From: Victivallales bacterium
Lineage (GTDB): Bacteria; Verrucomicrobiota; Lentisphaeria; Oligosphaerales; Oligosphaeraceae
DNA: 5,086 nucleotides
NCBI GenBank assembly: GCA_017615955.1
Contig: JAFZZD010000073.1
Span: forward strand, 1-5,086
Direction of reading: 5' to 3'
The notes below the pieces were generated by a model that was given only the letters and a program-made list of their open reading frames with translations, did not search any database and was not told the origin of the DNA. Of the stretch, positions 1-5,086 are shown piece after piece (position 1 is the stretch's first letter; every line of letters starts with the position of its first letter). A program made the translations under genes and the position numbers.

Positions 1-19
1 CAGAGGCTGCTGGAAGTCC

Positions 20-64
20 CGCGTCCTGACGCGCGGCCCATGGCCGCGCGAAAAATGGCCGCGC
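20..64. repeat. GC-rich palindromes upstream of the RNase gene
   Basis: Two adjacent perfect inverted repeats can be read here. The first has 5-bp arms (20-24 with 29-33) around the loop CCTG. The second has 9-bp arms (30-38 CGCGCGGCC with 42-50 GGCCGCGCG) around the 3-base loop CAT. The two stems share bases 30-33, so they compete rather than form together. The word ATGGCCGCGC occurs twice, at 40-49 and 55-64, 15 bases apart. A run of A follows the larger stem on the + strand, so on the - strand the stem is preceded, not followed, by T. It is therefore not a canonical intrinsic terminator in either direction. It could be the end of a dispersed palindromic repeat or part of the 3' region of an upstream gene outside the window. 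Confidence 0.6.
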
Positions 65-72
65 AGATACGC

Positions 73-101
73 ATAGATTTTTTGGGAAATTGGATTATAT
101 T
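73..101 (+). promoter_or_regulatory. possible weak promoter for the three-gene unit
   Basis: TATATT at 96-101 matches the bacterial -10 consensus at five of six bases, in an AT-rich stretch 30 bases before the first start codon. The hexamer at the matching -35 distance (73-78, ATAGAT) is a poor match. A start near 108 would give a leader of about 23 bases that still contains the ribosome binding site. GGGAA (84-88) and TTCCC (100-104) form a small inverted repeat around the -10 box that could be an operator or chance. This is inference from position and a single box. Confidence 0.2.
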
Positions 102-121
102 CCCGCGTTTTTTCTAAATGC

Positions 122-127
122 AGAGGA
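122..127 (+). promoter_or_regulatory. ribosome binding site of the RNase gene
   Basis: AGAGGA lies just before the ATG at 131, with three or four bases between the purine-rich core and the start. The spacing is slightly short but usable. It supports 131 as the start, and the next in-frame methionine comes only at codon 144, inside the conserved protein. Confidence 0.6.
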
Positions 128-130
128 ATT

Positions 131-2113
131 ATGCCATATAAAGAGAATGAAATTGTAGATTACCTGGCCGGTAATGGCTATGAGCTGGGGGGCGTTGTCC
201 GCGAAGGGGAAAGCAAGATTCAACTTAAGGACAAGTTCTTAAATACCATTCGTGTCGCTCCTAAGCAGATATTGTGCAGCTACGGCGTGGCGACAGGTGA
301 CTTGCGGCGTGAATTGGCCGATTTGAATGCCAAGCTCGATGCGGCCAAGGCCGATGTTGACTGTGACTTCATCTGGGAAGTCGCCAGCGAAACACCCGGA
401 GACAAGAGCTTTGGCGACATTTCGGAAAGCTATTTTGGTGACAGGGAACCTCTGCATTTATCCGTGCTGGCACGAGTGCTGCCCGAGGACGTGATACATT
501 TCCAGCGTGTGGTGGGCAATGCCGCGCTGGTGAAGGTCCGTACTGCGGAGGAAGCCGAGGATATGCGTCGCCTGAAGCAATTGCGGGCGGAAAAGGCTGC
601 CAGGCGGGACAGGGCAGCTGCCTGGCTGGCGGAGGCACTGGGGCACAAGGGAGCCGAGCCATTCCAGATCCCCGATGAGCTTGAGGGCTTTGTCAAGAAC
701 ATAGCCGATTATCTTCTCTGCGGCACCAACAGCGATGCCGTCACCTTGCTTGCCAATGCGGCTGGTCGCAGCCCTATACGGGAATGTGCATTGTCAGTGT
801 TGAAGGCGGTGCAGCGTGTTCCTGAAGGGGCTGATGAATTCCTGCTGATCAACGGCATTCATGCTGGCTTTTCGACTGCTGTGCTGGAAGCGGCAGAGGC
901 ACTTCCTGAGGAATTCAACAGGGAAGGGCGTTCTCTGGTGGAAAATGAACTGATTTTCAGCATAGATGATGAGGAGACAAGGGAAATTGACGATGCAATA
1001 TCCTGCCGCCGCGAAGGGGAGGATTATCTGGTCGGCGTATATATCGCCGACCCCGCATGCTATGTGAACAAGGACGATGTGCTGGACGAGGCGGCGGCGG
1101 ACAGGCCACTCTCCCTGTACCTTCCCACCACAATGGTAAAGATGTTCCCCGAAAGGCTTAGCTGCAATCTGGCGAGTCTGAAGCAGGGTGTGGAACGCCC
1201 ATGCCTGGCTTTCAATCTGCGCCTGAACAAGGAAGGGGAGATCCTGGACTGGAGCATATCGCCAGCGATAGTCGCCGTGAACAGGCGGCTTACATACATC
1301 GAGGCTGATGACATACTGGAGAACGAGCAGAGCGAATTGTCCATTGCTCTGAATGACCTGCTCATGCTGGCGGATGCCATGCGCAAGGCGCGTGAGGCGG
1401 ATGGCGCCGTGGTGCTGAACAGACCCGAGGTGCGTGTGCGTGTGGAGGGGGACGATGTGCGCGTCTGGCTGGAGAACCAGAACACTGCGGCTCATCGTCT
1501 GGTGGCGGAATTCATGGTGCAGGTCAACTACGCCGCTGCAAAATATGCCTTGCACAACGAGATACCAGTCATATATCGTGTTCAGGAACCGCCTTCCGCA
1601 CCCGTCTGCAGCGTACATGAGTACGAACCATTCTTCTTTGACCAGCAGGTGCGTCGTATGAAGCGCACACGCCTTTCCACCTATCCGCAGCCACATTTCG
1701 GACTGGGACTGGATTTGTATATACAGGTCAGCTCACCGCTGCGTCGCTATGCGGATCTGGTGCTGCACCGGCAGATACAGGCGCACTGCCTTGGCAATCC
1801 CTGCCCATACACGCAGGAAGAACTGTTTGCGGTTCTGGACAAGGTGGACAGCACTTCCAGCAGAAACCGTGCCTTGGAGAACCAGGCGGACACACGCTGG
1901 ATATTGGAATACCTGAAGCGCAACTTCATTGGAAAACCCACAGGCGCGACTGTGCTGAAGGTGGAAGGCAGCCTGGTGCTGGCGGAGCTGGACACGTACT
2001 GTGTGCGGGGCATTGTGCTTTCCAGGGACAAGCCTCGGCCAGGCGAGCATGTAAGTGTGAGCATAAAGGAAGTCCACCCCGATGGCGCGCGTTTGGTGAT
2101 GCAGAGACTTTGA
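131..2113 (+). CDS. RNase II/RNase R-family 3'-5' exoribonuclease (RNB domain)
   Basis: The 660-residue product should be a cytoplasmic, metal-dependent enzyme that degrades RNA from the 3' end to nucleoside monophosphates, in mRNA turnover and RNA quality control. Residues 1-165 are a divergent N-terminal part, not an obvious pair of cold-shock domains; the middle linker is charged and helical. The RNB catalytic domain spans about 270-560. Its acidic motif is at 277-290 (SIDDEETREIDDAI), giving D279, D287 and D288, with glutamate E285 where E. coli enzymes have aspartate. Y311 corresponds to the conserved aromatic of the SHYV-type motif. YRVQEPP (482-488) and SPLRRYADLVLHR (535-547) are typical late RNB motifs. 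A short S1-like OB fold fills about 599-660. The length is close to E. coli RNase II (about 644) and shorter than RNase R (about 800), and there is no lysine-rich tail. The layout recalls the RNB proteins of cyanobacteria and deltaproteobacteria, so I give no rnb or rnr symbol. The family is certain; the RNA specificity is not. Confidence 0.93.
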   Translation: MPYKENEIVDYLAGNGYELGGVVREGESKIQLKDKFLNTIRVAPKQILCSYGVATGDLRRELADLNAKLDAAKADVDCDFIWEVASETPGDKSFGDISESYFGDREPLHLSVLARVLPEDVIHFQRVVGNAALVKVRTAEEAEDMRRLKQLRAEKAARRDRAAAWLAEALGHKGAEPFQIPDELEGFVKNIADYLLCGTNSDAVTLLANAAGRSPIRECALSVLKAVQRVPEGADEFLLINGIHAGFSTAVLEAAEALPEEFNREGRSLVENELIFSIDDEETREIDDAISCRREGEDYLVGVYIADPACYVNKDDVLDEAAADRPLSLYLPTTMVKMFPERLSCNLASLKQGVERPCLAFNLRLNKEGEILDWSISPAIVAVNRRLTYIEADDILENEQSELSIALNDLLMLADAMRKAREADGAVVLNRPEVRVRVEGDDVRVWLENQNTAAHRLVAEFMVQVNYAAAKYALHNEIPVIYRVQEPPSAPVCSVHEYEPFFFDQQVRRMKRTRLSTYPQPHFGLGLDLYIQVSSPLRRYADLVLHRQIQAHCLGNPCPYTQEELFAVLDKVDSTSSRNRALENQADTRWILEYLKRNFIGKPTGATVLKVEGSLVLAELDTYCVRGIVLSRDKPRPGEHVSVSIKEVHPDGARLVMQRL

Positions 2114-2125
2114 TTGTATTCCATT

Positions 2126-3994
2126 ATGAACGAATCTAATCCAGTAATGCTTGCCGCCACGGCATTGCATTTCCAGATAGCGGAAAATGTCCTAATCGAC
2201 AATCAGGATCTGCTGATAAGGGAAGGGGAGCGGGTGGCGCTGGTCGGGCGCAACGGCAGCGGCAAGTCCTCCCTTCTTCGCATACTCAGCGGACATGAGA
2301 ATTTCTTCACTGGCGACATAAGCACCCGCAAGCGCATACGTATTGCATATCTTCCACAGGAGGTGGATTTGACGCCTGGCACCACTGTGCGCCAGTCAAT
2401 TCTGGAAGGCGCAGCTGAATTGCTGGACATGATTGCGGAATTCAGCCATGCGGAAGGCAAAAGGCAGCACGAACTGGAGGCATTTATCACGGAACGGGGC
2501 GGATGGGATCTGGACAACACAATAGAAATGCTTGCCACTTCCCTTTCCATTCCCGCTTTGGACAGGTGCGTGGACACACTCTCCGGCGGTGAAAAACGGC
2601 GCGTGGGATTGGCGAAGGTGCTGGTGGACATGCCGGACATGCTGCTTCTTGACGAACCTACCAACCACTTGGACAGCGAGACCATCGAGTGGCTGGAAGA
2701 CTTCATCCCCAAATCACGCAAGACTTGCCTTGTGGTCACCCATGACAGGTACTTTCTTGACAAGGTGGCCACTCGCATAATCGAATTGTCCGAAGGCAAG
2801 TTGTATTCCTACGACGGCAACTACACTGATTATCTTCGCCGCCGAGCAGAGCGCATCGAGGAGGCGGAGGCGCAGGAGGCCAAGCGCCTGGCCTTCATCC
2901 GCCGTGAGATAGACTGGATACGCCGGGCACCCCAGGCGCGCGGCACCAAGTCCTGGAGCCGTGTCCAGCGTTTTGAGGATGCGGTGAACCAGGAGGCCTT
3001 GAAGCGTGAGCAGTACGTTGAATTGCTGATACCCGAGGCACCTCCAGTGGGCAATATAATCGTGCAGTTGAAGGACGTGTCATTGGCTTTGGGCGGCAAG
3101 AAGCTGTTCGAGCATTTGTCGCTGGACTTTGAGAAGGGTATGCGTTTGGGTATTGTTGGGCGCAACGGCCTTGGCAAGACAAGCCTGCTGCGCGTGCTTA
3201 TTGGCGAATTGCAGCCAGACGCGGGCACCGTGCGCGTGGGCGAGCGTGTGGTATTCAACTATGCGGACCAGCACCGAGTGAAACTCCACAATGAGAAGAC
3301 CGTATTCGAGGAAGTGGGAGAGGGCAATGACTTTGTCATGTTCGGCGGCAGAAAGGTCAGCCTGTGGACATATCTCAGGAATTATCTGTTCCAGGACAAT
3401 GAAATCAACTCACAGGTGGGGCGTCTTTCTGGCGGCGAACGGAATCGTCTGGTTCTTGCCATAATCCTCAAGAACGGCGGCAACTTCCTGGCATTGGACG
3501 AACCCACGAACGACCTTGACTTGGCCACATTGCGCGTCCTGGAGGAGGCACTGGTTGACTTTGGCGGCTGCGTTGCCGTGGTAAGCCATGACCGCTATTT
3601 CCTCAACCGCGTTTGCACCCACATTCTTGCATTCGAGGATGATGGCACTTTGACTTTCACTCCAGGCAACTACGCCTACTATGCGGAGCATCGTCCCAAA
3701 AAGACGCAACTGCCCAAGGCGGAAACTGTACCTGCCGCGCCAAAACGCACCGAGCCGCCAAAGCGCAAGCTGAAGTGGAGCGAACAGAAGGAACTGGAGG
3801 CAATGGAGGAGACAATCCTTGCAGCTGAAGACAAAGTGCAGGAACTGGAGAACATCTTCAGTTCCCCTGACTTCCATGTGAAATATGGACGCCAGACTGC
3901 AGAACTAACGCAGCAGCTTGAGGATGCGAAGGCAGAGGTGGCTCGCCTGTATGAACGCTGGCAGGAACTGGAGCAGATTGCAAGTGGTAAGTAG
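2126..3994 (+). CDS. uup: ABC-F family ATPase, Uup type
   Basis: This is a soluble protein with two ABC cassettes and no membrane segments. Counting from M1 at 2126, the first cassette has Walker A at 41-48 (GRNGSGKS), LSGGE at 152-156, Walker B ending in E177 with DEPTNHLD, and switch H206. The second has Walker A at 345-352 (GRNGLGKT), LSGGERNR at 434-441, DEPTNDLD at 458-465 and switch H488. The inter-cassette linker (about 237-290) is charged and helical and holds the WIRRAPQARGTKS stretch of the ABC-F tRNA-interaction motif. A proline/lysine-rich hinge (about 523-552) leads to a coiled coil (552-622) like the Uup C-terminal domain. The segment between Walker A and signature of cassette 2 (YADQ, EGNDFV) also resembles Uup more than EttA. 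In E. coli Uup affects precise transposon excision and branched DNA intermediates, and ABC-F proteins act at the ribosome E site. The start is uncertain: TTG at 2114 directly follows the upstream stop and has AGAG seven bases before it; ATG at 2126 lacks a clear ribosome binding site; ATG at 2147 is also possible. All give the same domains. Translational coupling to the RNase gene is likely. Confidence 0.93.
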   Translation: MNESNPVMLAATALHFQIAENVLIDNQDLLIREGERVALVGRNGSGKSSLLRILSGHENFFTGDISTRKRIRIAYLPQEVDLTPGTTVRQSILEGAAELLDMIAEFSHAEGKRQHELEAFITERGGWDLDNTIEMLATSLSIPALDRCVDTLSGGEKRRVGLAKVLVDMPDMLLLDEPTNHLDSETIEWLEDFIPKSRKTCLVVTHDRYFLDKVATRIIELSEGKLYSYDGNYTDYLRRRAERIEEAEAQEAKRLAFIRREIDWIRRAPQARGTKSWSRVQRFEDAVNQEALKREQYVELLIPEAPPVGNIIVQLKDVSLALGGKKLFEHLSLDFEKGMRLGIVGRNGLGKTSLLRVLIGELQPDAGTVRVGERVVFNYADQHRVKLHNEKTVFEEVGEGNDFVMFGGRKVSLWTYLRNYLFQDNEINSQVGRLSGGERNRLVLAIILKNGGNFLALDEPTNDLDLATLRVLEEALVDFGGCVAVVSHDRYFLNRVCTHILAFEDDGTLTFTPGNYAYYAEHRPKKTQLPKAETVPAAPKRTEPPKRKLKWSEQKELEAMEETILAAEDKVQELENIFSSPDFHVKYGRQTAELTQQLEDAKAEVARLYERWQELEQIASGK

Positions 3995-3996
3995 TA

Positions 3997-4018
3997 GCGA
4001 CGGCGTCCCCGCCGTCGC
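3997..4018. repeat. perfect intercistronic hairpin
   Basis: GCGACGGCG (3997-4005) and CGCCGTCGC (4010-4018) are exact reverse complements around the loop TCCC. It begins two bases after the Uup stop codon. No T-run follows on the + strand (CAATAATAAAC instead), so it is unlikely to be an efficient intrinsic terminator. It could protect the 3' end of the upstream message, partly attenuate transcription, or be one copy of a dispersed short palindrome. Confidence 0.75.
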
Positions 4019-4032
4019 CAATAATAAACAAC

Positions 4033-4036
4033 GGAG
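4033..4036 (+). promoter_or_regulatory. ribosome binding site deciding the TIM-barrel start
   Basis: GGAG sits seven bases before ATG 4044, the best-spaced Shine-Dalgarno site in the window. It favours this start over the in-frame ATG at 3918. The 3918 start would overlap the Uup gene by 77 bases and would translate the intercistronic hairpin as protein (SSDGVPAVA). Confidence 0.75.
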
Positions 4037-4043
4037 TTTGAAA

Positions 4044-4847
4044 ATGGTAGCGAAGGCGAAAGATTTTGTGGCAATGCCAGGGCATGATGTGAGTTTCTTC
4101 AAGAACAATGGCATTGGCTTTGAAGGGCATATCGGCAGAGTTGAGTTGCGTGAGAACTGGGAGGAAATCAAGCCGTTCCTGGCAACGGCGCATCTGCCAT
4201 ATTCTAACCAGAAGGCCCTTAACATAGCCTCCTACGATGACCAGGAACGCGAGGCGGACATACAGTATTTGAAGGATTCCATTGTGACGGCGGCTAGCTA
4301 TGGCGCAAAGCAGTGCGTGATGCACACCTGCGGCTTTGAAAGCATAAACGAGGAACTGGTTGGCTGCTATGAGCGCATGATCGATGCAATGAAGGAACTG
4401 GCGCAATTCGCCAAGAACTACAAGCTGCTGGTCTGCGTGGAGAACATGGTGCTGAGGAATCCAAAGCAAAGGTATTTGTACGGCTCCTTTGCAACGCAGT
4501 GGTATCAGATCTATGAGGATGTGAATGAGACAAATGTGATGCTTACTCTTGATACCAGCCATGCAGCCAGCAGCGTCCAGGGATACAAGACGCTGGAGGA
4601 CAGGCAGAAGCATATCTTCGATTTCCTGGCTCATCCAGAACGCATTGCCCATATACACTGGTCCGATTCACGGATTGCCACGCAGGAGGCATTGTTCCTG
4701 GATTTGCATCTTATCCCAGGTGAAGGCGATTTGCCATTGGAATTCCATCGCCAGGTCAAGAAACTGGATGCAGTCCGCGTATTCGAACAGGACAAATGCA
4801 CGGACGAACAGGTGCTCCAGGCGATCAACTTCGTGGAAAGCCTATAA
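4044..4847 (+). CDS. TIM-barrel metalloprotein, AP-endonuclease-2/xylose-isomerase-like superfamily
   Basis: The 267-residue product has no signal peptide or membrane segment and should be cytoplasmic. Its conserved polar residues fall where this superfamily binds divalent metals at the C-terminal ends of barrel strands: H50 (ATAHLPY), H94 (VMHTCG), E133 (CVENM), D170 and H173 (LDTSH), H205 (HIHWSD), D220 and H222 (DLHLIPGEGD) and E248 (VFEQ). Their order and spacing parallel the nine zinc ligands of endonuclease IV as I recall them (69, 109, 145, 179, 182, 216, 229, 231, 261 in E. coli). The PGEGD segment is also common in sugar isomerases and epimerases of the superfamily, so the reaction cannot be assigned: DNA repair endonuclease-like or sugar/ketose isomerase are both open. 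The first barrel strand is hard to place; residues 1-45 are short compared with endonuclease IV (about 285 aa). The gene lies 49 bases behind uup in the same direction and could share its transcript, with the hairpin at 3997-4018 between them. No frameshift or truncation is visible. Confidence 0.8.
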   Translation: MVAKAKDFVAMPGHDVSFFKNNGIGFEGHIGRVELRENWEEIKPFLATAHLPYSNQKALNIASYDDQEREADIQYLKDSIVTAASYGAKQCVMHTCGFESINEELVGCYERMIDAMKELAQFAKNYKLLVCVENMVLRNPKQRYLYGSFATQWYQIYEDVNETNVMLTLDTSHAASSVQGYKTLEDRQKHIFDFLAHPERIAHIHWSDSRIATQEALFLDLHLIPGEGDLPLEFHRQVKKLDAVRVFEQDKCTDEQVLQAINFVESL

Positions 4848-4851
4848 TTAC

Positions 4852-4873
4852 AACGCAGAGGCGCCATCTTTTT
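4852..4873 (+). repeat. shortened, degenerate outer repeat unit
   Basis: This starts with the same AACGCAGAGGCGC as the full units downstream but then diverges to CATC and a T-run. It is 22 bases long, against the 38-base period of the full units. The 16-base difference equals two of the 8-base words from which the repeat is built. It lies five bases after the TIM-barrel stop codon. It could be an eroded third unit whose mirror partner lies beyond the window end. Confidence 0.65.
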
Positions 4874-5077
4874 AACGCAGAGACGCAAAGACGCAGAGAT
4901 GCAAAGGTTTTAACGCAGAGGCGCAAAGACGCAGAGACGCAAAGTTTTATAAAAATGCTCTGTACAACAAAGGATAATATTAGGGAACAGAGCAATAATA
5001 TAAAATCTTTGCGTCTCTGCGTCTTTGCGCCTCTGCGTTAAAATCTCCGCGTCTCTGCGTCTTTGCGTCTCTGCGTT
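4874..5077. repeat. nested inverted repeat made of mirrored 33-bp units
   Basis: Two direct 33-bp units (4874-4906 and 4912-4944; period 38) are followed by a central core and then two inverted units (5007-5039 and 5045-5077; period 38). The inner pair, 4912-4944 and 5007-5039, is a perfect 33-bp inverted repeat. The outer pair, 4874-4906 and 5045-5077, matches at 30 of 33. The 5-base spacers (GTTTT and AAAAT) match at 4 of 5, so each arm forms about 71 bp of almost continuous stem. Each unit is A plus four copies of the 8-base word ACGCARAG, alternating ACGCAGAG and ACGCAAAG. No coding gene is seen. From memory, repeats of this AACGCAGAGACGCAAAG kind occur in many unrelated bacterial genomes; I could not check this. 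Whether it moves is unknown: no terminal duplication or transposase is visible. The stem could stabilise or end the transcript of the gene before it. Confidence 0.9.
4945..5006. repeat. AT-rich palindromic core of the nested repeat
   Basis: The inverted symmetry continues into the core. TTTTATA (4945-4951) pairs with TATAAAA (4999-5005). After a mostly mismatched 4-base stretch, TGCTCTGT (4956-4963) pairs with ACAGAGCA (4987-4994). This leaves a 23-base apex (4964-4986) that includes the 8-bp palindrome TAATATTA (4975-4982). Base 5006 is a single unpaired T. The core is unlike the GC-rich 8-base words around it, so it may be the original palindrome or a recognition site around which the units were mirrored. 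Confidence 0.75.
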
Positions 5078-5086
5078 AAAATCTCC
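5078..5086. repeat. start of a probable further inverted unit, cut by the window end
   Basis: AAAATCTCC repeats exactly the bases at 5040-5048, the spacer plus the first bases of the preceding inverted unit. The right arm therefore probably goes on with another unit, which could pair with the degenerate unit at 4852-4873. Only nine bases are visible. Confidence 0.45.

Noticed and set aside
90..118. Promoter TTGGAT-17 bases-TCTAAA
   Set aside because: It would start transcription at about 125, inside the ribosome binding site, and its -10 match is poor.
794..1696. 300-codon open frame on the - strand inside the RNase gene
   Set aside because: It lies wholly antisense to a clear RNB-domain gene and shows no recognisable motif. 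Its openness follows from the codon use of the + strand gene.
3997..4030. Intrinsic terminator after uup
   Set aside because: The stem is strong, but the following bases are CAATAATAAAC on the + strand with no T-run, and there is no T-run in the right place on the - strand.
3918..4043. Extended N-terminus of the TIM-barrel protein (42 extra residues)
   Set aside because: It would overlap uup by 77 bases and translate the hairpin. The added residues are arginine-rich and unlike the family, while ATG 4044 has a well-spaced ribosome binding site.
3858..4658. 266-codon open frame on the - strand across the uup end and the TIM-barrel gene
   Set aside because: It is antisense to two supported genes and to the intercistronic hairpin, with no motif; a shadow frame.
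4874..5086. CRISPR array
   Set aside because: The 33-bp repeats are separated by only 5 bases of nearly constant sequence, half of them are inverted, they are built of octamers, and no cas gene is present.
4848..5086. Insertion sequence with terminal inverted repeats
   Set aside because: No transposase reading frame lies between the arms (the core is only 62 bases), and no target-site duplication can be seen. A transposase-less palindrome remains possible.

Overview
The window looks like a piece of a bacterial chromosome of moderate GC content. It carries three genes in a row on the + strand, probably read as one transcription unit. No rRNA, tRNA, CRISPR array, transposase or phage gene is visible. 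The organism cannot be fixed from three housekeeping-type genes. Shine-Dalgarno sites are ordinary, AUA isoleucine codons are fairly frequent for this base composition, and the noncoding gaps are full of palindromic repeats. A Gram-negative, repeat-rich lineage, perhaps of the PVC group (Lentisphaerota/Kiritimatiellota) or a deltaproteobacterial-type group, would fit, but this is only an impression.

Layout. Positions 1-130 are noncoding. They hold GC-rich palindromes (20-50), a second copy of a 10-base word (55-64), an AT-rich stretch with a weak -10-like hexamer, and the ribosome binding site of the first gene. Positions 131-2113 encode an RNase II/R-family 3'-5' exoribonuclease (660 aa). 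Only 12 bases later, 2126-3994 encode an ABC-F ATPase of the Uup type (622 aa). A 49-base gap follows, with a perfect 9-bp hairpin (3997-4018) and a good ribosome binding site. Positions 4044-4847 encode a 267-aa TIM-barrel protein of the AP-endonuclease-2/xylose-isomerase-like superfamily. From 4852 to the window end there is no gene, only a large nested inverted repeat built from an 8-base word (ACGCARAG).

How the genes may work together. The first two act on nucleic acid or ribosome housekeeping: RNA degradation, and an ABC-F factor linked in other bacteria to ribosome function and to DNA-intermediate stability. The third has a metal-ligand pattern that can be laid over endonuclease IV, but it could equally be a sugar isomerase/epimerase. 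Tight spacing and common orientation support co-transcription, but do not prove a shared pathway. I see no convincing new multi-gene system. The most unusual structure is the mirrored repeat at the 3' end, and the least understood gene is the TIM-barrel protein.
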